Shown piece by piece: positions 27,022 to 36,072 of a DNA stretch of 64,000 bases. Below the pieces are notes generated by a model. The model did not search any database and had not been told where the DNA came from. It saw only the letters and a program-made list of their open reading frames with translations. Source of the DNA: JAHCHG01 sp965214585 (GTDB lineage: Bacteria; Acidobacteriota; Blastocatellia; Pyrinomonadales; Pyrinomonadaceae); contig OZ243957.1 in the NCBI GenBank assembly GCA_965214585.1, forward strand, positions 4,030,001-4,094,000. The letters run 5' to 3'. Each line of letters starts with the position of its first letter. Position 1 is the first letter of the stretch. A program made the position numbers and the translations under genes.

Positions 27022-27684
27022 TCAAACCCAGACGGTTGCCGCATTGATTAATTTTCTCACGCCTTCCGCCGGATTTCCGCCGTCGAAAACAGCAGAACCG
27101 GCAACGACAATCTCCGCGCCGCTTTCAACGATGCCGGCGATATTGTCAATTTTAACTCCGCCGTCCACTTCGATCTTCGTATCCAAGCCGCGCTCTTTTA
27201 TCAAAGATCGCAAGCGTCTTAATTTTTCAATCGAAGTGTGTATAAATTTCTGCCCGCCGAATCCGGGATTGACCGACATTATCACGACATAATCGGCAAA
27301 CGGCAACGCTTCTTCCAGACTTATCAGAGGCGTTGCGGGATTTATCGCCACGCCCGATTTTCCGCCCGCTTCACGAATCGCTGTCAAGGTTCTGTGCAGA
27401 TGTCTGTCCGCTTCCAGATGAACCGAAACCATATCCGCACCCGCTTCGACGAATTTCACGGCGTAGCGATTCGGTTCGGAAATCATCAGATGACAATCAA
27501 TTTTCAGATCGGTTTCTTCTCTGATAGATTTGACCACCGGCAGACCGATTGTAATATTCGGCACAAAATGCCCGTCCATTATATCAACGTGCAGAATATT
27601 TGCGCCGCCTTCTCTGACCTGTCCGATTGCCTCAGCCAACCTTGTAAAATCCGACGACAAAATGGAAGGTGCTAATTCAAACAT
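27022..27684 (-). CDS. rpe: Ribulose-phosphate 3-epimerase
   Basis: Interconverts ribulose 5-phosphate and xylulose 5-phosphate in the pentose phosphate pathway. The 220-residue TIM barrel reads APSILSSDFTRLAEAI, HVDIMDGHFVPNITIG (metal His and Asp), KIDCHLMISEPN, MSVNPGFGGQKF and KIEVDGGVKIDNI. Motifs and length are complete. rpe next to rsmB and a PASTA protein is a well-known bacterial cluster. Confidence 0.96.
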   Translation of the reverse strand: MFELAPSILSSDFTRLAEAIGQVREGGANILHVDIMDGHFVPNITIGLPVVKSIREETDLKIDCHLMISEPNRYAVKFVEAGADMVSVHLEADRHLHRTLTAIREAGGKSGVAINPATPLISLEEALPFADYVVIMSVNPGFGGQKFIHTSIEKLRRLRSLIKERGLDTKIEVDGGVKIDNIAGIVESGAEIVVAGSAVFDGGNPAEGVRKLINAATVWV

Positions 27685-27747
27685 AAATTTTATCTGCTTT
27701 GTTGAAACTTCTCACTTTGTTGCAAAAATAAAACTTCCCGTTGCTTT

Positions 27748-28461
27748 TCAAAAAGGCTTTATATTCGGCGTAACGCGCGGTCTGGTATCGCCCGCGCCCG
27801 GAGTTTTCGCCGTTTTCGGCTTTTTATCGGCATCATCTTTCTTTTTCGGTTTCGCCGGTTCGGTTGTAACGGGCTTTTTGTCCGTCTTATCCGCCGGTTT
27901 GTCGCCGTCGGATTTTCCGTCATCCGCTTTATCGTCGTCCTTTTTGTCCGCGTCCGATTTTTTGTCGTCGTCGGGTTTTTCCTTTATAATATCGCGCGTT
28001 TTAGAACTTTTCTTTTTATCGGATTTGTCTTTTTTAGTAGTTGATTTGATCGGCTTGTCGGAAATTAATTCTTCGATTTTTTCGATGTCGTCTTCCTTTT
28101 CCTCTTCGACCTTTTTGATCGAAACGGGTTTTTCTTCGCCGTCCGGGTCTTGTTTGCTGGTAACGACCAAGATCATCTGCCCGGTTTTAACCGTTTCGCC
28201 CGCTTTCGGCAATTGCTCCAAAATCGTATTCGGCTTTTCCGTGCTGTATCTGTCGGCGCGTCTTTTTATCACCAAACCGAGATTTTCCAGTTGATCTTCG
28301 CTTTGCACAAAGTCTTTTCCGACCAATTCGGGAACTTTGATTTCCTCGCCCTGCAAAGACATATACACAACGCCCGCCATTCCCGCCATAAAAGAACCGG
28401 CAAGAGCGATCACGACAAATAATCTTCCAATGGCGGACAGACTTTTTTTTATTAAACTCAT
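27748..28461 (-). CDS. Membrane-anchored single-PASTA-domain protein without a kinase
   Basis: The 237-residue product has one transmembrane helix (LFVVIALAGSFMAGMAGVVY). It is followed by one PASTA domain (IKVPELVGKDFVQSEDQLEN to GQMILVVTSK, about residues 41-105). The remaining 130 residues are low-complexity K, D, E, S and P, probably disordered. PASTA domains bind peptidoglycan fragments. In other bacteria this position between rsmB and rpe holds the Stk/PrkC kinase with PASTA repeats, so this looks like a kinase-free relative. It lies 64 bases upstream of rpe. Confidence 0.85.
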   Translation of the reverse strand: MSLIKKSLSAIGRLFVVIALAGSFMAGMAGVVYMSLQGEEIKVPELVGKDFVQSEDQLENLGLVIKRRADRYSTEKPNTILEQLPKAGETVKTGQMILVVTSKQDPDGEEKPVSIKKVEEEKEDDIEKIEELISDKPIKSTTKKDKSDKKKSSKTRDIIKEKPDDDKKSDADKKDDDKADDGKSDGDKPADKTDKKPVTTEPAKPKKKDDADKKPKTAKTPGAGDTRPRVTPNIKPF

Positions 28462-28557
28462 TTTTTTCTTATTTTCCCGAACTGATTTTCAAAGCAGATT
28501 TTAACATCTTTTTTTCCGAACGCGGCAAACAAATTTCAAAAAAACTCTAACAGATGT

Positions 28558-29877
28558 TTAGATTTTTTCAAAAACCGAAATAAAAAAACCGTCCATATCC
28601 GCCGAATGCGGAAATGTTCTGGCAAAGCCGTTTTCGGTTAAAAACTGCCGGGGCAAATCTTCGGTCTTTTTTCCGAAACGGGCATTTTCAGCCAGAAATT
28701 TATTGACAACCGCTTCATTTTCTTCCGTTTCCAAAGAACAAGTCGAATAAATCAACTTTCCTTTTTTCTTGAGTAGCTTTGATGCGTTTTTGAGGATTTC
28801 GAGTTGTTTACGGCTTAATTCCGCAACGTCTTCCGCCTTCAAAAAATATCTGATTTCGGGATTGTGCCTGATCGTTCCCGTTCCGGTGCAAGGCGCGTCA
28901 ACTAAAATCACGTCAAAACTTTCTTCCGCAAACGGCAGAGATTTTTCCGCATCATAAACGATAAACTTAACAAAATCAATGTTTTGCCGCAAGCAGTTAC
29001 CGCGCAGAAATTCTACTCTATGTTTATAAAAATCTCCGGCAATCAGCATTTTACCCGGCAAATTTTCCTGCGAAACTTTTTTCGCCGCAAAAGTCGTCTT
29101 GCTTCCCGGCGCGGCGCAAACATCCAAAAAACTTTGATCTTCCTTCAAATTAACAATACCTGCGACGATTTGCGAAGCCGCGTCCTGAAAATAAATTTCG
29201 CCCTTTTCAGCCAAATCAAATAATTTTTCGTCAAAACCCGTCGCTTTCCAAGCATCTCGGATAAATTCGGATTCAATAAATTTTTCTCCGCTTTCGATAT
29301 ATTTCTTTGTTTCTTCCGAAGTTTTCACGGTCAAACGAAACGATAAATTCGGAATTTCGTTATTTGCCTTCGCAATTTTTTCAGCCGTTTCAAAACCGAA
29401 CTGCTCAATCCATTTTTCAAAAAGCCAACGCGGATGAGATTCTTCAACCGAAATTTTTTCAATTTCATCAGGATATGGGAACTCGATTTTCTCACGAGTC
29501 GCCCGTCTTAAAACCGCATTAACCAAATTGCCCGCTGATTTTTTCTTGGCAATTCGCACAAGATTAACCGATTCGTTAATCGCCGCGTGCGCCGGAATTT
29601 TGTCCAGAAACAAAAGCTGATATAAACCGATTCGCAAAGCCGTCGCAACTTGGGAATCGAATTTGCCGATTTTCTTTTTTGTAAATTTTTCGATTATTTT
29701 GTCGAGATAAAGTTTTTTCCGCAAAACGCCAAGCGTAATTTCGTGGCAAAGCGCACGGTCTTTCGGCGAAAGTTTTTCTTCGTAAATCGGCAAAAGCGCG
29801 GATGAAAACGCCTTTTCCTTTTCGATTTTGAGCAGAATTTCAAAAGCCGAAATTCGTGCGGGTGAAACTTTTGCCAT
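28558..29877 (-). CDS. rsmB: 16S rRNA (cytosine-967-C5)-methyltransferase
   Basis: An N-terminal NusB-like domain (KVSPARISAFEILLKIEKEK) is followed by a SAM-dependent methyltransferase. Visible are the SAM loop FLDVCAAPGSKTTF, motif IV VDAPCTGTGTIRHNPE and motif VI YSTCSLETEENE; the two cysteines in PCTG and STCS are the catalytic pair. ATG at 29877 gives 439 residues; the frame extends 16 codons upstream, overlapping the end of fmt. Confidence 0.94.
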   Translation of the reverse strand: MAKVSPARISAFEILLKIEKEKAFSSALLPIYEEKLSPKDRALCHEITLGVLRKKLYLDKIIEKFTKKKIGKFDSQVATALRIGLYQLLFLDKIPAHAAINESVNLVRIAKKKSAGNLVNAVLRRATREKIEFPYPDEIEKISVEESHPRWLFEKWIEQFGFETAEKIAKANNEIPNLSFRLTVKTSEETKKYIESGEKFIESEFIRDAWKATGFDEKLFDLAEKGEIYFQDAASQIVAGIVNLKEDQSFLDVCAAPGSKTTFAAKKVSQENLPGKMLIAGDFYKHRVEFLRGNCLRQNIDFVKFIVYDAEKSLPFAEESFDVILVDAPCTGTGTIRHNPEIRYFLKAEDVAELSRKQLEILKNASKLLKKKGKLIYSTCSLETEENEAVVNKFLAENARFGKKTEDLPRQFLTENGFARTFPHSADMDGFFISVFEKI

Positions 29878-29914
29878 AAAATTAATATATAGACCGGAGC
29901 GCGGGGCGTTCCGG

Positions 29915-30859
29915 TTAAGATTCAAATTTTTCGCCCGCTTCGATTTTTACGCCGTTCAGAAAATCAACGGTTTTCATCCGGTTTTTTCCTTGAATTTGCA
30001 GTTCTTCAATTTTCAAAACCGTATTTTCGCCGCAGCTGACAAACAAATCTTTTTTATCGGCGACAAGAATTTTGCCGTAATCCTCTTCCGTCTGCTTTTT
30101 TTCCGATTCCGCGTTCCACGCCTGCGCCTTCCAAATCGTCAGTTTTTTGCCTTGATAAAATGTGTAACAAGTCGGAAACGGCTGAAAACCGCGTATGTGA
30201 TTGTTCAGAGTTTCGGCATCGGAAATCCATCTGATTCTGCCTTCTTCCTTGACCAGCATCGGCGCGTAGCTCGCATCGCTTTCGATCTGTTTTTGCGGCT
30301 CGATCTCGTCGAATTTCTCTAAAGTTTCGAGCAAAAGATTCGCGCCTGCAAAAGAAAGCCGCGCCATCAGATCAATCGCGTTTTCGTCTTCGGCAATCTC
30401 GGTTTCCTTTTGCAGCAGAATATCGCCGGTATCCAAACCTTCGTCCATTTTCATCGTCGAAACGCCCGTAACGCGCTCGCCGTTGACAATCGCCCAATTA
30501 ACCGGCGCAGCACCGCGATATTTGGGCAAAAGCGAAAAATGAACATTAACCGCGCCTTTCGGAAACGCTTCCAAATAATTTTTCGGCAAAATTCTGCCGT
30601 AAGCGACGACAACTGCGACATCCGCCGCGTGAGATTTGAAAAGTTCCAGACTTTCCGCCGTTTTCAGTTTCGTCGGCTGAAAAACTTTCAAATCGTTTTC
30701 GAGCGCAAATTCCTTAATCGGCGGCGCGGTCAATATATTTCCGCGTCCCGCAGGTCTGTCCGGCTGTGTCCAAACCGCGACAATTTCGTGTTCGGAATCG
30801 AGCAAACTTTCGAGCGTCGGAACAGCCGCCAGCGGCGTTCCCATAAATACAATTTTCAT
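29915..30859 (-). CDS. fmt: Methionyl-tRNA formyltransferase
   Basis: Formylates the initiator Met-tRNA using 10-formyl-THF. The 314-residue protein has MKIVFMGTPLAAVPTLESLL, the catalytic segment VNVHFSLLPKYRGAAPVNWA (HxSLLP) and GVSTMKMDEGLDTGDIL, then the C-terminal OB-like domain. Start ATG 30859 is chosen over an ATG four codons upstream. Peptide deformylase, often adjacent, is instead at 43961-44482. fmt is the first gene of the cluster running to the BamD-like gene. An inverted repeat of GAGAAATGAGA-like sequence (about 30868-30945) lies upstream. Confidence 0.95.
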   Translation of the reverse strand: MKIVFMGTPLAAVPTLESLLDSEHEIVAVWTQPDRPAGRGNILTAPPIKEFALENDLKVFQPTKLKTAESLELFKSHAADVAVVVAYGRILPKNYLEAFPKGAVNVHFSLLPKYRGAAPVNWAIVNGERVTGVSTMKMDEGLDTGDILLQKETEIAEDENAIDLMARLSFAGANLLLETLEKFDEIEPQKQIESDASYAPMLVKEEGRIRWISDAETLNNHIRGFQPFPTCYTFYQGKKLTIWKAQAWNAESEKKQTEEDYGKILVADKKDLFVSCGENTVLKIEELQIQGKNRMKTVDFLNGVKIEAGEKFES

Positions 30860-30940
30860 AATCTTTATCAAGCGAGAAATGAGAAGTAAGAAATGAGAAT
30901 TAGTTTGAATTTTTACTTCTCACCTCTAACCTCTCATTTC

Positions 30941-32500
30941 TCACTTCAACCTAAGCGCGTCTTTCATCACATAAAAAATCCAATTCTGCTCCATCACGCC
31001 GTGAAACATCCAAGCGTTCACACCGTTTGCGAAAATCGCCACGTCTTCGCCGCCGTGCGTTTCACTTCCCAAAGGAATCAAGGCTTCTTGTTTATAATTC
31101 GGGTCGGTTGTTTGTTCATTCGCCAATTCGGGACGCTCATCTTTGCGGCTTCCGGGTCCGTTTGCGTAATTCAAAGTCGTATAAGGCTTTTTATTCTGGT
31201 CCAGACTCGGATTTTCCGAATAATCGCCTTTGTTGTCGGCATCTCTGACCAATCCCAAAATATTATTTCCCCGCGCCGGATAACCGGAAATCGTAAAAAC
31301 GTGGCTGTGATCGGCGGTCACGATTATCAAAGTTTCGTCCAAATCAACCTTATTTTGCGCGGTTCGGACGGCGTTTGAAAGTTCAATCGCATCGGTCAAA
31401 GCGCGAAAAGCGTTGCCGTCGTGATGCGCGTGGTCAATTCGCCCGCCTTCAACCATCAAAACGTAGCCCTTTTTATTTTCCGATAAAACGTCAATCGCCT
31501 TCGCCGTCATTTCCGACAAACTCGGCTCGCCCGCCTTGTCTTTCTGGCGGTCAAATTCATACTGCAAATGCGACGGCTCGAAAAGCCCCAAAAGGTGCTT
31601 TGTTTTCTTAGGATTTATCTGATCGAACTGCTGCTTGTTCCAGACGTATTCCGCATTTTTATATTTTGCCTTCCATTCCTCCGGCAAATTTCTTTCGTCC
31701 AAACGCTCGCCCGTTCTGTTCTCATATTCGGGATCGTTCATTGTTTTCGGCAAAAATTTCGTTCGTCCGCCGCCGATTGCAACTTCCAAGCCGTCGCCAA
31801 ACGGAAATTCGATCAATTGCCTTGCAATATCGGGAAAATTCGCTTCGTGAGCGTCTTTGGCAGACGAAAAAATGTCCGCGTCCGATTCCCAATTTCGATT
31901 CGGCGAATGCGCGTAAGTTGCCGCCGGAGTCGCGTGCGTCAGACGCGCCGTCGAAACCACGCCGGTTGATTTGCCGTTTTTTTCCGCGAGTTCGATCAAA
32001 GAGGTCGCCTCGTTTCCTTTGACCGTTTTATAATCGTTAAAAACCACATTTTGGTTGACGGAAATAACTCCTTCGTCGGTTTTGATTCCGGTAATAATCG
32101 CCGTCATCGTCGGCGCGGAGTCCGATGTCTGCTGATTGATGCTATACGTTCTCGATAGCGCGGTGGCGGGAAACTGCTCGAAACTCAAAAGATTTTCCTC
32201 GCCGCTTACGCCTTTTAACTGCCCTTCCAAAATCCGCGCCGCCGTCAAAGTCGAGATTCCCATTCCGTCGCCGACAAAAAGTATGACATTTTTTGCTTTT
32301 TTGTATTTACGCTCAAGATTTTTCGCCCGATTTACCGCCGCTTCGCCGTCATACCGCCAAGTTTCCGGCGTTTCGGAGCGTTTGACGGGAAATCTTTTTT
32401 CGGCGGTTTGCCCGAAACCCGTTATAGTTAAACTCAATAAAACCGCATATATTAAAATTTTATCTAAAAATATATTTTTTTGCATAAATAAAAGTTTCAT
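30941..32500 (-). CDS. Secreted alkaline phosphatase (PhoA-like)
   Basis: The 519-residue product has a signal peptide (KILIYAVLLSLTITGFGQ). PhoA-type motifs are present: VILFVGDGMGIST (metal Asp), QTSDSAPTMTA (nucleophilic serine in DSA), VEGGRIDHAHHDGNAF, VTADHSH and SETHGGEDV. These bind two zinc ions and magnesium and release phosphate from monoesters in the periplasm. ATG 32500 is preferred because further upstream the open frame runs through a hairpin repeat at 32528-32625. Confidence 0.9.
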   Translation of the reverse strand: MKLLFMQKNIFLDKILIYAVLLSLTITGFGQTAEKRFPVKRSETPETWRYDGEAAVNRAKNLERKYKKAKNVILFVGDGMGISTLTAARILEGQLKGVSGEENLLSFEQFPATALSRTYSINQQTSDSAPTMTAIITGIKTDEGVISVNQNVVFNDYKTVKGNEATSLIELAEKNGKSTGVVSTARLTHATPAATYAHSPNRNWESDADIFSSAKDAHEANFPDIARQLIEFPFGDGLEVAIGGGRTKFLPKTMNDPEYENRTGERLDERNLPEEWKAKYKNAEYVWNKQQFDQINPKKTKHLLGLFEPSHLQYEFDRQKDKAGEPSLSEMTAKAIDVLSENKKGYVLMVEGGRIDHAHHDGNAFRALTDAIELSNAVRTAQNKVDLDETLIIVTADHSHVFTISGYPARGNNILGLVRDADNKGDYSENPSLDQNKKPYTTLNYANGPGSRKDERPELANEQTTDPNYKQEALIPLGSETHGGEDVAIFANGVNAWMFHGVMEQNWIFYVMKDALRLK

Positions 32501-32527
32501 AATAATAGCTCTTGATAGTCTTGAAAA

Positions 32528-32625
32528 AAAAGGCGGAAACCCGAATTTAAATGAGGGTGCTGTTTGATAATCGGCTTTCGGATATTTTATCAGCACCCTC
32601 CATAACTGTCGGGTTTCCGCCTTTC
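32528..32625. repeat. GGCGGAAACCCG...CGGGTTTCCGCC hairpin element
   Basis: AAAGGCGGAAACCCG on the left pairs with CGGGTTTCCGCCTTT on the right, and GAGGGTGCTG pairs with CAGCACCCTC inside. The same core occurs at about 36690-36831 and 41585-41690. It lies between the alkaline phosphatase gene and the end of the next gene upstream, and could also stop transcription from 32695-33579. Confidence 0.75.
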
Positions 32626-32694
32626 TATGTCGGCTCGATATTAGAATCCGTAAAAATTCTAACACTATTGATGTTAATAAAAAATTAAGCGCAG

Positions 32695-33579
32695 TTAAAA
32701 AGCGCAATGATAATTTGCCGTTTCCAGAACGCGCGTCCATTTGCCGTCCGTGCGTTTGTAAGCCTTGAAAGTGCTGCCCTCGAAGGCATTGACAACCGTA
32801 AAAATTTCGGCTGTTCCGTCCGCGTCCGTATCGAACATATCAATTAAAAGTTCGTGATAAGTTCCCGAATCGAGCGTTGTAATGTCTTCGTTCATCACGT
32901 CTTTTTCCTCAACGTCATCAAACTTTTCAAATGTGATCGAAACGTCGCCCTTCGCTTTTTTGTCGGCGATAAAAAACATCAAAGTCCGTTTTTTGTCGCC
33001 CGTGTTATACCAGTAAGTTCCGACAAACTCAGGGTTTCCGTCGTTATCAACATCAACTTTGGTCAGATTATGATAACGAAGTTCGCCCGTGTTTTTGATC
33101 GGAACATTTCTCGCCAGCATTTTTTCCATCACCAGTTTTTCCACCTCGGCGCGTTCGGCTGAAGTCGGTAATTTTCTAGTGCCTTTAACATTATTTTTCG
33201 TCCCTGCGCTCGTCGCCAGAGCCATCACGAATTCTCTCGGTTTATAATCACCCGCTTGAAGCGAGATTTCCGCCTGATTCGCCGCACAGTCCGTTTTTGA
33301 TAAATCCTTCGTCACCGTCGCCGTTCCGACATTATCGCCGCCGAAAATCAAATTGTATTTCGCGCCTTTTTTGTAATAATTCTTAACAAAATCCGGCATA
33401 TTTTCACTTGTAACCGCATCGTCGCCGACTCCGGTTAATTTCCCGTTTTCAATATACGCAATCGGTTCGATCTGCTTGCCTTCATTGACAACGGCAAAAA
33501 TTATCGGTTTCGCTTTTTGCGCGAAAGCCGCCGAACACAATAACAAGCTAAACATTAAACTGACAATAATTTTTTTCAC
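32695..33579 (-). CDS. Secreted protein of unknown function
   Basis: GTG at 33579 follows AAAGGAG and gives 294 residues beginning with a signal peptide (VKKIIVSLMFSLLLCSAAFAQ). The mature part contains two acidic turns resembling FG-GAP/EF-hand calcium loops (KVDVDNDGNPEFVG and DTDADGTAEIF) separated by about 75 residues, suggesting a calcium-binding beta fold. I do not recognise the family. It lies 42 bases after rocA in the same direction and may be the last gene of that transcript. Confidence 0.7.
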   Translation of the reverse strand: MKKIIVSLMFSLLLCSAAFAQKAKPIIFAVVNEGKQIEPIAYIENGKLTGVGDDAVTSENMPDFVKNYYKKGAKYNLIFGGDNVGTATVTKDLSKTDCAANQAEISLQAGDYKPREFVMALATSAGTKNNVKGTRKLPTSAERAEVEKLVMEKMLARNVPIKNTGELRYHNLTKVDVDNDGNPEFVGTYWYNTGDKKRTLMFFIADKKAKGDVSITFEKFDDVEEKDVMNEDITTLDSGTYHELLIDMFDTDADGTAEIFTVVNAFEGSTFKAYKRTDGKWTRVLETANYHCAF

Positions 33580-33621
33580 AATCTTTCTCCTTTTTTTACA
33601 TTTTCTATTATCCATTTTCCA

Positions 33622-35199
33622 TTATTTCTTATGAGCAATTGATTTTCCCTGCATAAACTGCAAAAGATATTCGCGCCCGCCGGCTTTTGAATCCGTTCCA
33701 CTCATATTAAAACCGCCGAACGGATGAACGCCGACAAGTGCGCCCGTGCATTTGCGGTTCAAATAAAGATTTCCGACGTGAAATTCACGCTTCGCCCGTT
33801 CCAGCTTTTCGTCGCTTCCCGAATAAACCGCACCCGTCAAACCGTATTGCGTATCGTTCGCCACTTCCAACGCTTCGTCATAATCTTTGACTTTTATCAC
33901 GGCTAAAACCGGCGCGAAAATTTCTTCCTGTTCGATTGTCGTTTTCGGTTTCACGTTTGTAATAATCGTCGGTTCGAGATAAAAACCTTCCGAATCATCG
34001 CCGCTTCCGCCGACGACAATTTCGCCGCCTTCGTCAACACCTTTTTTGATATATTCGCTGGCATTTTTAAATGATTTTTCGTTAATCACCGCCGCCATAT
34101 TCGTATCGGCTTCGGTCGGTTCGCCGATTTTCAGCTTTTTGGTTAATTCGACGACCTTTTCCATCAATTCATCGTGAACCTTTTCGTCAACGATCAGACG
34201 CGAACACGCCGAACATTTCTGTCCTTGAAAACCGAACGCCGCCGCAACAACTCCGCTCGCCGCTTCGTCCAAATCCGCGTCGTCGGCAACAACAATCGCA
34301 TCTTTGCCGCCCATTTCCGCGACAACACGCTTCATCCAATTCTGCCCTTCTCGCGTTTTCGCCGCTTCTTCGTAAATGTGCAAACCGACGGCTTTTGAAC
34401 CCGTAAACGAAATAAAACGGGTTTTCGGACTTTTCACCATAAGTTCGCCGACCTTCGCGCCGCTTCCCGCGAGAAAATTGACAACGCCTTTCGGCAAACC
34501 GATTTCGTCCAGAACTTCCATAAACTTGTAAGCAATCGTCGGCGCGTCCGGCGAAGGCTTTAGAACCGTCGTATTTCCCGTTACAACCGCGCTCATCGTC
34601 ATTCCCGCCATAATCGCCAGAGGGAAATTCCAAGGCGGAATAATCGCCCCGACACCAAGCGGAATATATGTAAACTCGTTTTTTTCCGCATACGGTGAAG
34701 GCGTAACCGGCTGTTCGTCGCCCCAACGAAGCATTTCCCTACCGTAAAACTCCAAAAAATCAATCGCTTCCGCCGTGTCGCCGTCGGCTTCCGCCCAAGT
34801 TTTTCCGACTTCAAAAACCATCCAAGCCGAATAATAATGCTTGTTTTGGCGAATAATATCAGCCGCCTTAAAAAGATATTCGGCGCGTTCTTCGGGCGCA
34901 ACATTCCGCCACTTCTTAAACGCTTCTGTTGCCGCGTCAATCGCCTTTTCAACAAGATTTTCCGCATCCGAATCGGCATCCGAAAACACGCCGACAACCT
35001 GCGATTTATTCGACGGATTGACGCTCTCAAATTTTTCGCCAAGTTCGATCTTTTCGCCGTTTATAATCACGGGATATTCTTTGCCCAATTCGCCTTTAAC
35101 CTTTTCAATTGCATCTTCCATCGCCTTTTTATTTTCAGGCGCGGAATAATCGGTAAAAGGTTCGTTCTTAAATTCGTCTAATGTTCTTTTTGTCTGCAT
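33622..35199 (-). CDS. rocA: L-glutamate gamma-semialdehyde dehydrogenase (RocA-type P5C dehydrogenase)
   Basis: This aldehyde dehydrogenase oxidises glutamate semialdehyde (from proline or arginine) to glutamate with NAD. The 525 residues include IIPPWNFPLAIMAG, ISFTGSKAVG, the general base in VAEMGGKDA (E295) and the nucleophile in GQKCSACSR (C329). Length and the N-terminal about 50-residue leader fit the monofunctional RocA/PruA group. GAGG lies 6 bases before the ATG, and HicB ends 14 bases upstream. The first ~16 codons plus the binding site recur twice upstream, at 35634-35717 and 36263-36349, each time in front of a toxin-antitoxin module. Confidence 0.93.
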   Translation of the reverse strand: MQTKRTLDEFKNEPFTDYSAPENKKAMEDAIEKVKGELGKEYPVIINGEKIELGEKFESVNPSNKSQVVGVFSDADSDAENLVEKAIDAATEAFKKWRNVAPEERAEYLFKAADIIRQNKHYYSAWMVFEVGKTWAEADGDTAEAIDFLEFYGREMLRWGDEQPVTPSPYAEKNEFTYIPLGVGAIIPPWNFPLAIMAGMTMSAVVTGNTTVLKPSPDAPTIAYKFMEVLDEIGLPKGVVNFLAGSGAKVGELMVKSPKTRFISFTGSKAVGLHIYEEAAKTREGQNWMKRVVAEMGGKDAIVVADDADLDEAASGVVAAAFGFQGQKCSACSRLIVDEKVHDELMEKVVELTKKLKIGEPTEADTNMAAVINEKSFKNASEYIKKGVDEGGEIVVGGSGDDSEGFYLEPTIITNVKPKTTIEQEEIFAPVLAVIKVKDYDEALEVANDTQYGLTGAVYSGSDEKLERAKREFHVGNLYLNRKCTGALVGVHPFGGFNMSGTDSKAGGREYLLQFMQGKSIAHKK

Positions 35200-35213
35200 A
35201 TTTTCCTCAAAAA

Positions 35214-35438
35214 TTAAACTGTTTCTAAAATAACACTTTTCGGTTCGGGCAAAGGCTTGCCGTCTTCCTTAAAAATTTCAATAACTTCTTCGACAGCTTC
35301 ATTTAGTTCTACAAAAACTTTGAGCGCGTCATTTCCGTGAACGCCGCCATACATCAATTCGGGACACATTCCGATAAAGCAATTATCCTCGTCGCTCCAA
35401 TATACGATTTTTTTATAAAGATCAGCTTCTTTTCTCAT
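35214..35438 (-). CDS. hicB: HicB-family antitoxin
   Basis: The 74-residue protein has the partial RNase H-like fold of HicB (KKIVYWSDEDNCFIGMCPEL, YGGVHGNDALKVFVELNEAV) and ends in a short helical, proline-rich tail. HicB neutralises the HicA RNase. Its start overlaps the end of hicA by 17 bases, so the pair is translationally coupled. The pair is in toxin-first order. It ends 14 bases before rocA. Confidence 0.85.
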   Translation of the reverse strand: MRKEADLYKKIVYWSDEDNCFIGMCPELMYGGVHGNDALKVFVELNEAVEEVIEIFKEDGKPLPEPKSVILETV

Positions 35439-35634
35439 TTATTTCCACCTCTTCAATCGCCTCTTTAACTTGTCTAACTTGATATTTTTGAGCATCCTTG
35501 CCGCTTCTGCCTGAAATTGTAACAATTTTTGTGCAAAGCGGATGAAAATAGTTTCGATGACTTCCTTTTCCGCCGCGATTTGTGAAACCGTTTTTCTCTA
35601 ATTCTTTTATTAACTGCTTAATTTTCGGCGGCAT
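35422..35634 (-). CDS. hicA: HicA-family mRNA interferase toxin
   Basis: The 70-residue product has the HicA dsRNA-binding fold: MPPKIKQLIKELEKNGFTNR, then the catalytic histidine in GGKGSHRNYFHP and KIVTISGRSGK. HicA cleaves mRNA when not bound by HicB. The ATG at 35632-35634 overlaps the stop of a truncated rocA-like reading frame (TAATG), which suggests that its translation is primed by that leader. Confidence 0.87.
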   Translation of the reverse strand: MPPKIKQLIKELEKNGFTNRGGKGSHRNYFHPLCTKIVTISGRSGKDAQKYQVRQVKEAIEEVEINEKRS

Positions 35635-35717
35635 TAATTTAAAATCCCTTTATTTAATCTTGAAAAATATGTAAAAGGTTCGTTCTTAAATTCGTCCAAT
35701 GTTCTTTTTGTCTGCAT
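35634..35717 (-). pseudogene. Duplicated 5' end of rocA fused to a short frame in front of hicA
   Basis: ATG at 35715-35717 begins MQTKRTLDEFKNEPFT, identical to the first 16 residues of RocA, then diverges (YFSRLNKGILN) and stops at TAA 35634-35636. The last A of that stop is the A of the hicA ATG. Compared with rocA the DNA differs by about one base over 47. The upstream AGG-containing binding site region is also similar. It can be read as a truncated rocA copy that now acts as a 27-codon leader for hicAB. Confidence 0.8.
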
Positions 35718-35733
35718 AATTTTACCTAAAATT

Positions 35734-36072
35734 TTATTTCAAAACATTCTGTATTTCGTTTCTCAACTTATCCGCGTCCGCATTTTCCAAACTGCCGAGT
35801 AATCTTTTTACTAAACTGATTTTAATTGTCGTAAAAACAGGTTTTATTACCGAAGGCTTTAACAACCCGGCGTTTTGCCACTCGATTATTTCGATTTCGC
35901 CGAAAAGCAATGGCTTTCTGATTCGGCTCGTAACTGCCATCAAAACCAAATCGGGACGAGATAAATTATAATATGAAGAACTGACAATAACTGCCGGTCT
36001 TTGCTTTCCGCCTGTTTGGTCTGTAAACGGAAACGGCACAAGCACAATATCGCCGAAACTATAATTCGTCAT
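35734..36072 (-). CDS. MazF/PemK-family toxin (endoribonuclease)
   Basis: ATG 36072 (MTNYSFGDIVLVPFPFTDQT) gives 112 residues. The family signature GDIVLVPFPF...GGKQRPAVIVSS is clear, as are the later LMAVTSRIR and the helical C-terminus (ISLVKRLLGSL). MazF proteins cut mRNA at short sites. The start overlaps the upstream antitoxin gene by 14 bases, so the two are coupled. The frame extends 12 codons further upstream inside the antitoxin gene. The gene ends 16 bases before the duplicated rocA start. Confidence 0.88.
   Translation of the reverse strand: MTNYSFGDIVLVPFPFTDQTGGKQRPAVIVSSSYYNLSRPDLVLMAVTSRIRKPLLFGEIEIIEWQNAGLLKPSVIKPVFTTIKISLVKRLLGSLENADADKLRNEIQNVLK

Noticed and set aside
32501..32740. 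N-terminal extension of the alkaline phosphatase
   Set aside because: It reads through a palindromic repeat; the signal peptide begins at 32500 or 32485.
33622..35199. Bifunctional PutA
   Set aside because: Only the dehydrogenase half is present; 525 residues and no proline dehydrogenase barrel.
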